From positions 2,294,001-2,358,000 of the forward strand of contig CAVVZJ010000001.1 in the NCBI GenBank assembly GCA_963752755.1: a stretch of DNA of 64,000 nucleotides, written 5' to 3'. The notes beneath the pieces were generated by a model, which was not told the origin of the DNA, searched no databases, and saw only the letters and a list, made by a program, of their open reading frames with translations. The stretch's first letter is position 1, and every line of letters starts with the position of its first letter. This document shows positions 30,107-40,351 of this stretch, in pieces. Origin of the DNA: CAVVZJ01 sp963752755 (GTDB lineage Bacteria > Planctomycetota > Planctomycetia > Isosphaerales > Isosphaeraceae). The position numbers were made by a program, and so were the translations under genes.

Positions 30107-30667
30107 CTTTGGAAGGCTCCTGAGGGCCTCCGGGTCCGGGGCAAAGCCCGGCCCGGCGCGATGGAACACGAAATTACCTTCCACGTCCGGACTCGCAATG
30201 CTTTTCTTCCCACCGGCCGCTGCACCGCCTCCGAATGTCGCCATCGTGGCATCGCCGGCGCCCGACCGGATCGCTACTTAGGACGTCGGGACGGGCGGCG
30301 ATTTTTTTATCGTCACGTCGGATTTTTCCGCCCGCAAGGTCGCGCCCCGACCGATCCCTCGGACACTTTGACTGACATCTGAACAGCATCTGCTCCGTCC
30401 CTCGCCGGTCACGACGACCACCGTGGGGCCGTCCCCATTAGCTATCGGACGGCTTCCTCCTCGCCGCACGTCCCCTGTCCCGGTTTTTTCCCCGCAGGCT
30501 CTCCAGGCGACGACTATGCCTCTCATGCCGGTTCTCCCGGTGTCGACCCAACGGGCAGCCGGGGTGTTGACCGCCGCGGTCGCGCCCGCCACGATGGTGG
30601 CCAGCCGGCGCTACCGACCCCCATGCCAGAAACCTCGCCTCGCGTCCACGGCTCGGAGTCAGTCGCC
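30107..30667. promoter_or_regulatory. Divergent intergenic region, 561 bases
   Basis: Lies between the minus-strand ADP-ribosylglycohydrolase and the plus-strand DUF1080 gene and must hold both promoters. Around 30290-30350 there is a T-rich patch: GGGCGG, then GCGATTTTTTTATCG, then a second T-run and CCGCCC. This could form a GGGCGG/CCGCCC hairpin or an early terminator in a leader. No gene was supported here. Confidence 0.35.
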
Positions 30668-31414
30668 ATGAAGCTTGACCGCCAGAGGTGGACCGCCCAC
30701 CCCCTGTCCGCAGTCGTCCTGGTCATCCTGCTCGCAAGCCAGGCACCCGGTCAATACGAAGACATCCGCGGCCTCGATCTCGCGAAGCCCGAGGACCGGC
30801 ACGACGTCCCGCCCATGCCGCCGCCAGACGGCGCCCTCGTCCTTTTTGACGGCAAGAACCTCGACGCCTGGGTCCCGGTCTCCGGTCAGGGCTCCGCTCC
30901 CTGGAAGCTCACCGAAGGCGGCGCCATGCAGGTCGCAGGTGGTGGGCTCAAGACGAAGCAGACCTTCGGCGGGCACTTCAAACTCCACGTCGAGTTCCGC
31001 GTGCCCTACAAGCCCGATGCCAAGGGCCAGGCCCGAGGCAACAGCGGCGTCTATCTCCAGGGTCGTTATGAGGTTCAGGTGCTCGACAGCTACGGCCTGA
31101 AGTCCCAGTCGAACGACTGCGGCGCCATCTACGAGGTCGCCCCTCCCCGGGTCAACGCCTGCAAGGCGCCGACCGTCTGGCAATCGTACGACATCGAATT
31201 CTGGGCCCCCTTCTGCGAGAATGGCCAGAAGGTCAAGCCCGCAAGGATCTCGGTCCGTCAGAACGGCGTCTTGATCCACGACCAGCAGCCGATCCCCGTG
31301 GATAACACCCGCGCCGGCCTCGGGGGCGACCCTTGCCAGCCCGGCCCGATTCACCTGCAAGACCACGGTGACCCGGTCCAGTATCGGAACATCTGGCTTC
31401 TCCCCCTCGATTGA
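30668..31414 (+). CDS. DUF1080 (3-keto-disaccharide hydrolase-like) secreted protein
   Basis: An intact 248-residue protein with start ATG 30668. It has a signal peptide (HPLSAVVLVILLASQAPGQ). The DUF1080 beta-sandwich follows: GALVLFDGKNLDAWVPVSGQ, FGGHFKLHVEFRVPYKPD, RGNSGVYLQGRYEVQVLDSY, GAIYEVAPPRVNACKAPTVW, WQSYDIEFWAPF, GGDPCQPGPIHLQDHGDPVQ and YRNIWLLPLD. This laminin-G/concanavalin-like domain is abundant in planctomycetes, and some members hydrolyse 3-keto-glycosides. The next gene, 23 bases downstream, is a Gfo/Idh/MocA oxidoreductase, and these families often work together on 3-keto sugars. Joint sugar oxidation and cleavage in the periplasm is therefore a reasonable inference. Confidence 0.88.
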   Translation: MKLDRQRWTAHPLSAVVLVILLASQAPGQYEDIRGLDLAKPEDRHDVPPMPPPDGALVLFDGKNLDAWVPVSGQGSAPWKLTEGGAMQVAGGGLKTKQTFGGHFKLHVEFRVPYKPDAKGQARGNSGVYLQGRYEVQVLDSYGLKSQSNDCGAIYEVAPPRVNACKAPTVWQSYDIEFWAPFCENGQKVKPARISVRQNGVLIHDQQPIPVDNTRAGLGGDPCQPGPIHLQDHGDPVQYRNIWLLPLD

Positions 31415-31437
31415 CTCCACAGCGGAGGAACGGCTCC

Positions 31438-32740
31438 ATGAACCCGTCCGACCATCGTCCCAATCGTCGCGACTTCCTCCGAGGTACCTCGGCCGTCGCC
31501 CTGGCCTCCGCCTGGCCGGCGATTCTCCCCGCCTCGGCTCTCGGCCGAGGCGCCGAGCCGCCGAGCGAACGTCATCCGACTCGGCCACATTGGCGTTCGG
31601 AACCGTGGCACCCAGAACCTCGAAGGCATGATGAAGCCGACCGTCGCCCTCTGCGACGTCGATCGGGACGTACTCGCCAAGGCCAGGACAATGGCCGAGA
31701 AGGGCACCGGCCACGACATCAAGACCTTCCGCGACTACCGCGCCTTGCTCGATGACAAGGACATCGACGCCGTCGTCGTCACCGTGCCCGACCACTGGCA
31801 CGCCCGGATCATGGTCGATGCTTGCGCCGCTGGCAAGGATGTCTATTGCGAGAAACCTCTCTCATTGACGATCGCCGAAGGCCAGGCGATGGTCGAGGCG
31901 GCGCGGAAGCACAACCGGGTCGTCCAGACCGGCAGCCAACAGCGTTCCGACGAGAAGTTCCGCCTCGCCTGTGAGTTGGTCCGCAGTGGCCGAATCGGCA
32001 AGGTTCGCCGCGTCCTCGTCGGCCTGCCTGAGCGTCAATTTCGACGGTCCCGCCGTCGCCGATACCACTCCGCCGCCCGAGCTGGATTACAACTTCTGGC
32101 TGGGCCCCGCCCCGGAGAAGCCGTATAACCCGAAGCACGTCCACTACCTTTTCCGCTTCTTCTGGGATTACTCCGGCGGCCAGATGACCAACTTCGGCGC
32201 CCACCACCTCGACATCACTCAGTGGGCCCTCAACCGCGACGACTCCGGCCCTTCCAGGATCGATGGCACCGCCACCTTCCACCCAGAGCACTGGTACGAG
32301 GTGCCCCAGACCAGCCGCGTGAGCTTCACCTACGACGACGGCGTCGAGGTCCTCTGCGAGCAGGGGACCGACGGACCTCCCCATCGGCGTCACCTTCGAG
32401 GGCACGGACGGCACAATCTCCGTCACCCGAGGCAAGCTCGACCTCGAACCCGTCCTCGATCGTCAAGGAACCGCTCACGAAGGACGACGTTCATCTCTAC
32501 GTGAGCAACGACCACTACGGCAACTGGTTCGACTGCATCAAGAGCCGCGAGAAGCCAATCTGCGACGTCGCCATCGGCCACCGCTCCGCCTCGGTCTGCC
32601 ACCTGGCGAACATCGCCATCCGCGTCGGCCGCAAGATCACCTGGGACCCATCCCGCCAGGAGATCGTCGGCGATACCGAGGCTGCCGCGATGCTCCGTCG
32701 TCCCTACCGCCAGCCCTGGGAGCATCCGGGCTCGGCCTGA
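31438..32740 (+). CDS. Tat-exported Gfo/Idh/MocA family oxidoreductase (four frameshifts)
   Basis: Start ATG 31438, with GGAGGAACGG before it; it opens MNPSDHRPNRRDFLRGTSAV, a twin-arginine signal. After repair it reads IRLGHIGVRNRGTQN (dinucleotide-binding start), DIDAVVVTVPDHWHARIMVD, AGKDVYCEKPLSLTIAEGQA with the catalytic-region EKP, RVVQTGSQQRSDEKFRLACE, then the C-terminal domain (FFWDYSGGQMTNFGAHHLDI; NDHYGNWFDCIKSREKPICD). Frame changes lie near 31572, 32028, 32368 and 32450. Each is explained by a single inserted base, and no internal stop is left after removing them. Repaired length is about 433 residues. Members oxidise or reduce sugars with NAD(P). The preceding DUF1080 gene is probably in the same operon. 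Confidence 0.85.
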
Positions 32741-32817
32741 GTCGATCTTCCGTCGAAACGGAAACCGTGAGTCGGTCGGACTTCCGTCGGGCCGACTCCT
32801 CTCGATCCGCTCCGCGA

Positions 32818-34140
32818 TCAGCTCGCAGGACCGATCAGGAACGTCCCCGGCGGGATCACCATCCCCGCCGGGATCGTCACGTTTCGTAGGTACGAACCCG
32901 CGCCGATCGTCGAGCCCGACCCGACCGTTGCGTTATCCAGGACCGCGCCCAGGCCGACCACAACGTTGTCGCCGATCGTGGCCTTCGAACCGCCGAGGAT
33001 CACCGAGTGAGCCTCGGCGTTGAAGTTCTGGCCGATGGTGAGCTTCCCGCCCTTCGGGGCGTGGATGGTCACGAAGTCGCCGAGGCTGGCGATCGAGCCA
33101 ATGGTGATGGGCTGGCCCACATCGCCCCGGATCGAGTCGCTGTGGCCGAGGCTATGAGCAACGTCCGCCGCACGCTGGCCGAAGACGACGCCGCCGATCA
33201 CGCGGGCCCGGAACGAAGGCAGGCTCGACGGCACCAGCAAACCCCGGGGACTCGGGAATTTCGGGGCAGTCTGGGCCGGCTCAAAGCTCACGAAGGTCTT
33301 GCCCGGCTCCGGACTAACGCCGAGGACCTGGGAGAGATCGCCGTTGAAGATATTCGCATTGGTCGTGCCGGATGACGCTCCCGTGGCCTTGTTCCCCTGG
33401 TAGAGCGAGGAATATCCCGAGGCGAGCAAGACCCCTTCCTGGATCAACGTCTGAACGCTCGCCACGTCGCTGCTCGTCACGCCGGCGACCTTCCCGAGCG
33501 CGGGGTTCGTGGCCTCGGCCTGAGTGGTCACGGCGGCGCCCGGCAGCACCTTGATCCCCGCAGGAACCGTGACGCCCGGACCGACGTAGGCGAGCGCCGA
33601 AACGTAGGCCCCCGGGGCCAGGTTGGCACCGTCGATCACCGCGTTCGGACCGACGTAGGTCGCCGCGGCGTCCTGGTCGTAGCCGCCGATGACGCTCGGG
33701 CCGCGGATGGTTGCTCCGAAGCCGATGACCACCGTGTCGCCGATAATGATGCCGGGCGTTCCCGGTTGCTGGTTGGGGTTGGCGATCAGCGACGCGTTGT
33801 CCTGGATCGTCGTGAGCCGGCCGATCTTCATCAGGCCGCTGCGGGCGTCGAGGGTGCCGTACGGGGCAAGATAGGACTGCGGCCCGATCGTGATCCGACG
33901 CCCGTCGAAGACCCGCACGCTCGGGTCGATGAACGTCGCCACATCGGACGTGGCTGCGAACGGCAAGACCGGCGTGTTGGGCCGGATCGGATGCGTGAAG
34001 CCGAACATGAACAGAGGGTGCGCATTCAAGGGCACTCGTGGATGCGACAGCGCGTTGACCCCACTGAGGAGCAGACGACCCTCGCAGACCTCGGGCTCGG
34101 GCCGGAAGGTGCGCGAGCCACGTCGGTTCTTGGGTTTCAT
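32818..34140 (-). CDS. Exported left-handed beta-helix protein, gamma-carbonic-anhydrase-like
   Basis: An intact 440-residue protein with start ATG 34140 (MKPKNRRGSRTFRPEPEVCE, then GRLLLSG), resembling the LEPR-xLL export motif of planctomycete surface proteins. The body is a hexapeptide-repeat left-handed beta-helix (GIIIGDTVVIGFGATIRGPS; GANLAPGAYVSALAYVGPGV). The C-terminal half follows gamma-carbonic anhydrase: SIRGDVGQPITIGSIASLGD, FVTIHAPKGGKLTIGQN, AEAHSVILGGSKATIGDNVV, ending AGMVIPPGTFLIGP. His360 and His378 fit two of the three zinc ligands; the third position, five residues on, is Gly. A middle insert (about residues 210-300) separates the two helical parts. It may be a surface carbonic anhydrase relative or a non-catalytic one. 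The gene is monocistronic. Confidence 0.7.
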   Translation of the reverse strand: MKPKNRRGSRTFRPEPEVCEGRLLLSGVNALSHPRVPLNAHPLFMFGFTHPIRPNTPVLPFAATSDVATFIDPSVRVFDGRRITIGPQSYLAPYGTLDARSGLMKIGRLTTIQDNASLIANPNQQPGTPGIIIGDTVVIGFGATIRGPSVIGGYDQDAAATYVGPNAVIDGANLAPGAYVSALAYVGPGVTVPAGIKVLPGAAVTTQAEATNPALGKVAGVTSSDVASVQTLIQEGVLLASGYSSLYQGNKATGASSGTTNANIFNGDLSQVLGVSPEPGKTFVSFEPAQTAPKFPSPRGLLVPSSLPSFRARVIGGVVFGQRAADVAHSLGHSDSIRGDVGQPITIGSIASLGDFVTIHAPKGGKLTIGQNFNAEAHSVILGGSKATIGDNVVVGLGAVLDNATVGSGSTIGAGSYLRNVTIPAGMVIPPGTFLIGPAS

Positions 34141-34352
34141 CGAAACACCGGAGCCCCTGGAATTCGGCGAACGCTCACGATCCTGCCCGGCTCGCACGAG
34201 AATTGATCGGCGCCGAGGCGCAACGGACCTCGTCGTCGTGCTCGACTCCTTCTCCTTCCGGTGATCGGCTGGCGGCATCGGGGACTTGACCCCGTTTCGG
34301 CTCGTGACGGCGCAACTCCCGGCCATCCGAACTTCCCGACGTCGGGGACCGC

Positions 34353-34916
34353 TCAAGGCATACTCACCGCCGGTCGGATCTCAAAGAGCGACTGGGTCCG
34401 GACGATGGCCCGGTCTTCGGGGAAGGTGTGGATCGTCTGGACCGAGAGCCCGCCGACACGTGTCTCGAAGCGGATCTGACTGAGCGGAGCCGGGGCCATC
34501 CGATTGGTCCTGGCGAACCGATGGAAGAGCGCCCCGCGGGTCGGCTCCAGCGCCAGTTCCTCGCTCAGATGGGCGAAGACCTCCGGGGCGCATCGCTCGG
34601 CCGAAAAGCAGGTCTGATAATCCACCTGGTGATCCGGCCGCAGCCGGGTGGACCGCTCTTGCCGGATCGGCGAGAGAAAGAGCAGGCCGGGCTCCGGCAA
34701 GCTCAGCTCCTGTCCCGTCAGCACCTCGCAGAGCCGGAACGGTCCGCACGACCAGGCGATCGCGTGGCCGCCCTCCACCAGGCGGATGTCGGCCTCCCAG
34801 CTCGACTGCCGGACGCGGAGATGCTCCCGGACGGCGAACCATTCGGGGTGCAGAGCGCGTCCGAAGACCTGGAACGCGAGGTCGGCGACGCGCGAACGTC
34901 CGGAACTCACACCCAT
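34353..34916 (-). CDS. DUF2617 family protein
   Basis: An intact 187-residue protein with start ATG 34916 (MGVSSGRSRVADLAFQVFGR). I recognise the DUF2617 pattern by VADLAFQVFGRALHPEWFAV near the start, the central EADIRLVEGGHAIAWSCGPF, and the closing TIHTFPEDRAIVRTQSLFEI. The family is of unknown function and consists of small soluble proteins. There is no signal peptide, so it is probably cytosolic. It lies about 210 bases upstream of the exported beta-helix gene on the same strand and is divergent from the methyltransferase that opens the 35-43 kb cluster. Confidence 0.7.
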   Translation of the reverse strand: MGVSSGRSRVADLAFQVFGRALHPEWFAVREHLRVRQSSWEADIRLVEGGHAIAWSCGPFRLCEVLTGQELSLPEPGLLFLSPIRQERSTRLRPDHQVDYQTCFSAERCAPEVFAHLSEELALEPTRGALFHRFARTNRMAPAPLSQIRFETRVGGLSVQTIHTFPEDRAIVRTQSLFEIRPAVSMP

Positions 34917-35216
34917 ACCGAGAGCCCTCCCGGGTCAGCCCGAGTGGAGACAATTCCTGGCGGCGAAGCCGGCCACGTCGACGGGCCGGACACACGACCT
35001 ACTCTCATTATAGGCGACTGTCCCCGTGCTGCAATTCGACCGGAAAACCGCTCGCCCGCCCGATCAAAACGCCGAACGCCCGGTCCGTCAAGGGACGTCC
35101 TTCGAGCCAAGGTTCCCGCCTTGACCGTCCGGGGCCGGACCCGTATACTCCCCCGCGCCTCGCCAGTCCGGCCGCCGTGTCGGCCCCCCGACCGTGTCGC
35201 AACCCGGAGTCGCCAG

Positions 35217-35936
35217 GTGGAACCTCGCGAAGTCCCGCCCCCGCCGCTTCCCATCCGGGCCTGGCAGGCCCTCACGACGAGAGGGCCACGCTACTTCGGC
35301 CACAAGGTCCTCCGTCGGACGACCGGTCGCTGGCCGTCCCTGAAGCGCCGGTGGCTTTACCGCTCGCCGCGCGACTACTGGACTCTCCGCGGAGGTCTCG
35401 ATTACTTCCGCGAGCAGGAGGACCAGGCCGCCCGGACCATTCGCTCCCTCTGGCTGGCCGAGCGGATCGCCGCCTACCGTCCCGACTCCGTCCTCGAGGT
35501 CGGCTGTGGCTACGGCAAGCAGCTCCGGGCCTTGCGACCAAGGCTGGACGGTCCGCTTGTCGGACTCGACTTCAGCCCGTCACAGCTCGCCTTCGCCCGC
35601 AACTTCCTCGACGGCCTCGACGGTGTGAGCCTCGTGCTCGGCTCCGGCGACCGGCTCCCGTTCCCCGATCGGTCCTTTGACCTCGTTTTCACGTCGGCCG
35701 TGATCCTCCACAATCCGCCGCCGATCGCCGAGCGAATTCGCCAGGAGATCCGACGCGTCGCGCGGCACTGGGTGGCTCACAACGAGGATACCGACGTCAG
35801 CTACAACCGCTTCGGCTACGACACCGCCGCCTGGTATCGCGACCGGGGCATCCCGCTGGCCGAGTCGGGACCGATCCCGGTCGTTCCCGATGGCGCCACT
35901 TCCCAGTTTTGCGTGGCCGAGCTGTGTCCTCGGTAA
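35217..35936 (+). CDS. Class I SAM-dependent methyltransferase
   Basis: An intact protein of about 239 residues. GTG 35217 is chosen as the start because CCCGGAG lies about 10 bases upstream and the basic helical N-terminus begins there. It has motif I PDSVLEVGCGYGKQLRALR, then LVGLDFSPSQLAFARNF (ribose-binding acid), and LPFPDRSFDLVFTSAVILHN, the usual core of small-molecule methyltransferases. The basic N-terminus (HKVLRRTTGRWPSLKRRWLY) and the neighbours suggest a sugar or lipid acceptor, but nothing in the sequence proves this. The next gene overlaps its end at GTG 35924, so translation is probably coupled. Confidence 0.8.
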   Translation: MEPREVPPPPLPIRAWQALTTRGPRYFGHKVLRRTTGRWPSLKRRWLYRSPRDYWTLRGGLDYFREQEDQAARTIRSLWLAERIAAYRPDSVLEVGCGYGKQLRALRPRLDGPLVGLDFSPSQLAFARNFLDGLDGVSLVLGSGDRLPFPDRSFDLVFTSAVILHNPPPIAERIRQEIRRVARHWVAHNEDTDVSYNRFGYDTAAWYRDRGIPLAESGPIPVVPDGATSQFCVAELCPR

Positions 35937-37481
35937 CGCCAATCGCCCGCCGTCCTCCCCCCGGCTCCTCGGCCGAGGGCCGTCGGGTCGTGGGCGACAG
36001 CCTGATCGTCTCCCTGGGCGGCCAGGTTGAGCGACTGCTCGGCACGTTCACGGCCCTGGCGCTGCGGTGGTGGCTCGACCCCGCCCGCCTCGGCGTCTAT
36101 ACGGGCCTGCGCCTCTTCCTCGACAACACGAACCGATCGAGCCTCGGCGTGGGCCTCGGAGCCGTGCAGGAAATCGCCGTGCTCCGGCGCCAGGGCCGCG
36201 AGTCGGAAGCCCGCCATGTCGCGAACGTCGCCCATACGACCAATACCCTGACGTGCCTCGTTTACGCGATCGCCCTGGTCGGCTGGTCGCTGATCCGCGC
36301 CGGATCGCGAGCCGCCGACCCGCTGGCAGCCGAGTGGACTTGGGGCCTGATCATTGTCGCTGGCCTGGCATTGCTCAGACGCCAGGAGAGTTTCTTGATC
36401 GCGGTGTTGCGGGCGCGTCGGCAGTTTGTGCTGACAACGCGCGTCGATCTTCTGGAGGCTTTGATCTCGACGCCGGTCATCGGGATCGGTCTGATCGTCG
36501 CGGGCTTCTGGGGCCTGCTGGCCGCCGTCGGCGTCATCCTGGCGACGAAGATCGTTTATCTTCGACGTCCACGACCCGTCGGCCTTCTCCTGGGCCTGGG
36601 ACCTGAAGACGGTCAGCCGGCTGATGCGGGTCGGTCTGCCGATCCTGGCGAACACGGCGGCGTTCGGCGCCATCGTCGGGATGGATCGCGGCTTGATCCT
36701 GGGCATCCTGCCCGACGGCGCCCGCGCTGCGGGGCTCTACTCGGTGGCGTTGCTGGGCACGAGTTGGAGCCTCGACCTGGCCGGTCGGGTGGTGCTCGTC
36801 CTCTACACCTACTTCCAGACCTCCCTCGGTCGCACGGGTGATCCCGACGCGGTCGTTCGCCAGGCCGCTCGCGCCACCGAGTTCCTCGCGCCGGTGCTGG
36901 CCGCGGGTGGAGCGATCGCCTACGTGTTTGGCCCGGCGACGCTCGGCTGGCTCCTGCCCCGCTACACCGAGGGTCTGCCCGCCCTCCGCCCGCTCCTACC
37001 GGGCGTGGTCCTTCTCGGCCTGGCCTGGCCGGCGCGACAGGTTCTGATCGCGATTGGACGCCCTTACCGGCTCCTTGCCGCAACGCTCCTCGGCCTGGCC
37101 GTCGTCGCCCCCGCCGGCCTGTTCGGAGCCTGGCGGGCCGGGATCGTGGGTGTCGCGTGTGGGATGACGGTCGGCTATGCCGCCGTCTTTCTGCTTGCCG
37201 ACGCCTCGGCGTTTTTCGTGTCTTGTGGAGTGCGCGACTGGGCCAGGCACCTTGGAAGCCTCGCGCTGACGCTCGCCGGTTTCGGGCTCTCGGCTCTTCT
37301 GGCATCGCACCTGGCGTTGCGGGTCGGCTCTCCGCTCTCGGAATGGTCCGCGCGGCTGCTCATCCTCCTGGTCGGGATGCTGGCGACGATGCTGGCCTGG
37401 CTCAAGTCGCAGGGGATGACGCCGCGCGGTCTCGTCGCGATCATCCGGCAAGACGGCCCGGTCGCCTCACCGACGGAGTGA
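35924..37481 (+). CDS. Polysaccharide/lipid-linked oligosaccharide flippase-like membrane protein (one frameshift)
   Basis: The likely start is GTG 35924, overlapping the methyltransferase stop by 13 bases. The protein is strongly hydrophobic with many TM helices (TNTLTCLVYAIALVGWSLIR; VIGIGLIVAGFWGLLAAVGV; FLAPVLAAGGAIAYVFGPAT; LLGLAVVAPAGLFGAWRAGI). It matches the polysaccharide transporter (Wzx/RfbX-like, MOP superfamily) by VVGDSLIVSLGGQVERLLGT at the start and MRVGLPILANTAAFGAIVGM in the middle. The frame changes near 36559; one inserted C (TATCTTC for TATTTC) explains it. Repaired length is about 518 residues. It is expected to move a lipid-linked glycan across the inner membrane. The next gene starts at 37490, or at GTG 37478 overlapping its stop. 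Confidence 0.75.
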
Positions 37482-37489
37482 ATGCGGTC

Positions 37490-39347
37490 ATGCTCGACCT
37501 GGCCTTCCTCCTCTTCCTGGCCCTCTGGTCGATCGCCGTGGGACGTGCCCTCGCCCGCCGCTTCGCCCCATTGCCGGAAGATGAGACCGAGTCCATCGCT
37601 GTCACCCTCGCTCTTGGACTCGGAACCCTGAGCCTGGCCACCCTCGGCCTCGGCCTCGCCGGCTTGCTGACGCGGGTTGGGTTGACGGTCGTGCTCGCCC
37701 TCGGGTCGATCGTGATCGCCTTCGAATGGCGAACCGACCGGCTCGGGTTCTCGGGTTGGCACCCACCCCAATCGCTCGGCCAGAGGAAGTGGCTCGACCT
37801 CATTTTCGACCTCGCGCTTGGGATCATCCTCCTCGGAACGCTTCTCGTCTCCTTCATCCCTCCCACGGACGGCGACGCCCTCTGCTACCATCTCCAGGTT
37901 CCCAAGGTCTTCCTCCTGAATCACGCCGTCACCTACGATCCCGACCTCCACGAGACGGTCTACCCGCTCCTCACCGAATTGCTTTATGCCGTGGCCCTGG
38001 CATTCCGCGGACCGGTCGCGTGCCGCATGGTTCAGTGGCTCTTCGGGGTCTTGCTAGCCTTGAGCGTGACCGCACTGGCGCGGCCGGCGCTGGGACCGCG
38101 GGCACGCTGGGCGGCAGCGGTCGCCCTGGGCGTGCCGGCGATCTCGAACGGGATGGCCGCACCCTTGAATGACGTCGCCCTGGCCGCCACCTGCAACTTC
38201 GCCCTCCTGGCCTGGCGACGCTGGCACATTCGGCCGACGAACGGCAGCGCGGCGCTCGCCGGAGTCGCCGCCGGCCTGGCGGTTGGAGTGAAATACCCGG
38301 CCCTGGTCTGGGCCGCGCTGCTGTCGGCCTTGCTGTTTTGGAGGTGTGCGTTCCAAGATCGCCGAGGCCGGGACCGATCCGGGCCGTCTTCGCGATCAGC
38401 TCAGGACCGCGGCGGGATGGCTGACGTCCTATGGCATCGCCCTGATGCTGGTCGGAGGCGTCTGGCCTCTGCGATGTTATTACCATACAAACAATCCCGT
38501 CTTTCCATTCTTCCGCGACGTCTTCGGGACGGGCCTCGACGTCGTCCTCGATCCGATCAAGCGGCCCCTGCCGCCGACGCCCTGGAACCTGCTGACCGCC
38601 CTTGGGCCGTTGACCCTCCAGCCGGACCGGTTCGACAGCCTGGCCCACCAGTTTGGCCCCCTCTTCCTGATGATCCTCCCGGGACTCCTCTTCCTCCGTC
38701 CGCGGCGGAGCCATATCGTTCCTGCTCTCGTGGCCTACGGCTTCCTCGTCGTCTGCCTGACGCAACGCCAGAGCATGCGGTTTCTCCTGGCGGCACTCGG
38801 CCCGTTCTCGGTGATGGTAGCCTGGCTGGCTTGCCGCTGGTCGCGGAGAGGACGTGCCGGGGAGTGGCTGGTTGGTGTCGTCCTCTTGCTCCTGCTCGCG
38901 GAGTCGGCCCTGGCGCTGGCGAGGATGCGAAGTGGCGTGGATGTCCTGCTCGGCCGCGAGTCGGAGGCGGAGTACCTGGACCGTCGGGAACCGACCTGGC
39001 ACGTCGGCCGCTGGATCGACCGCAATCTTCCCGCCAGCGCCCGGCTCATCGGCCAGGACCACCGCGGCTTCTACATCCCGCGACCTTACACGATGGAACT
39101 GGCCCACCGCCGACGTACCCGACTCGGAACCCGCGGTGAATCCGATCGCCAGATCCTCGATCATCTGCACGATCAGGGTTTCACCCACCTCCTGCTCTGC
39201 CCGCCGATTCCCGACGACGCCGTCGAGTTCGACCCGGCCCTCTTGCGACTCCTCGCCGACTGGCTGCGCCGTCAGGCTCCGATCTATGCCGAGAGAATCG
39301 TCGATCCCGATGGCGTCGCCCGCAACTATCAGATCTACAAACTCTGA
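37490..39347 (+). CDS. Multi-pass membrane glycosyltransferase-like protein (GT-C type, one frameshift)
   Basis: Start ATG 37490 (MLDLAFLLFLALWSIAVGRA); GTG 37478 is an alternative that overlaps the flippase stop. There are about ten TM helices. A loop after the second or third helix contains VSFIPPTDGDALCYHLQVPK and VTYDPDLHETVYPLLTELLY, where the acidic pair (DGD) fits the catalytic loop of GT-C enzymes that use polyprenyl-phosphate sugars. The frame changes near 38345. The second part continues (CYYHTNNPVFPFFRDVFGTG; RQSMRFLLAALGPFSVMVAW) and ends in a soluble domain (HVGRWIDRNLPASARLIGQD; PDGVARNYQIYKL). Repaired length is about 618 residues. It probably adds a sugar on the outer side of the membrane. 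Confidence 0.7.
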
Positions 39348-39381
39348 TTTCCACGATCCTGTCGTGTGTGGACTTCCTGTC

Positions 39382-40236
39382 ATGAAACAGCAGCCGACCC
39401 TCGCCGAACTTCGGGGCCGCGTCTTCAAGGGTTCCCGGACCCGATCGGGGGAGGCGGCGGGGCAGACCGCACGCTCGAGATTGGAAACGGGTTTGCTCGA
39501 CGGGTCGTCCGGCCGACGGCGGTTTATGGGACGTGGCTCGCAGTCCGCCTCGGACGTCTCGGCCAACCAGGTCACGCTTCTGGCCTTGCTCGCGAACCTG
39601 TCCGCATCGGTCGCAATCGCGACGGGATATCGCACCGGCTTCGTGGCGGGTGTGCTCCTGGCACAACTGGCCTACTGGCTCGACCACGTGGACGGACAGT
39701 TGTGCGCTGGAGGGGGACAGCCTGCCTCAGCGGCGTCTATTTCGATTACCTGATGCACCACGCGTCCACCCTTTCCCTCGGCTTCGCCCTCGGCTTCGCC
39801 CTGGCCGTCCGGAACGGCCAGGTCGGCTGGACGATCGCCGGGTTCGTCGTCGCGGTCGGCTGGCACTTCCTGAGCCTCCAGAACGATTGCCGCTACAAGG
39901 CCTTTTCCAGCGGTTGAAGGCCGAGATCTGCGGCCTACCGGGTCGTCGGCGGATCGGGTGGGCGACCCCAACCGCCCGAGCCTTGGCCGCGTCGAGGCAT
40001 TCGTGCTCTCACCTGGCCGGCGTACAAGGCGTGCGAGCCCCACGTCGTCCTCCTGAGCCTGACCGCGCTGGCGATCGTCGCCCTCGCGTCCGAGCGTGGA
40101 TTCGCGGCGGGTCTGACGTTTTATGTCTGTCTCCATGACGGCGGTCAGCCCCGTGCTGGCCGCGGCGCGGATCGGCCGGGCCATCGCAAGGGGCCTGCCG
40201 GACGATGAGTTCCGACGCTGGTTCCGGGCCGAGTAA
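39382..40236 (+). CDS. CDP-alcohol phosphatidyltransferase-like membrane protein (several frameshifts)
   Basis: Start ATG 39382 (MKQQPTLAELRGRVFKGSRT), 34 bases after the glycosyltransferase. After repair the core reads VRPTAVYGTWLAVRLG, VSANQVTLLALLANLSASVA, LAQLAYWLDHVDGQL, RWRGTACLSGVYFDYLMHH and LGFALGFALAVRNGQVGWTI. This is the DG-x2-A/V-R-x8-G-x3-D-x3-D pattern of CDP-alcohol phosphotransferases, except that the last Asp is His here. Frame changes lie near 39460, 39545, 39695, 39905, 39950-40020 and 40130. The end reads LPDDEFRRWFRAE and stops at 40236. Such enzymes join an alcohol to a CDP-activated lipid or sugar alcohol. With the neighbouring flippase and glycosyltransferase, a lipid carrier role is inferred. 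Confidence 0.65.
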
Positions 40237-40351
40237 CGGCACGGCCGGGCCAATCTGGCCCCTTCCGACCACGCGGCCTCGGGGCTAGGATGAGTCGAGA
40301 CGCCCCACCTTGGGATTCCCTCTCGATTCTCCTTTTGCCTGGAATACCGAC

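Noticed and set aside
31438..32740. Gfo/Idh gene as a decayed pseudogene
   Set aside because: All four breaks are single inserted bases and the restored protein has every expected motif and no stop, which is unlike decay.
40247..40261. GGGCCA-ATC-TGGCCC hairpin after the phosphotransferase gene as a terminator
   Set aside because: The stem is only 6 bp, there is no T-run, and such short palindromes are expected by chance in this GC-rich DNA.
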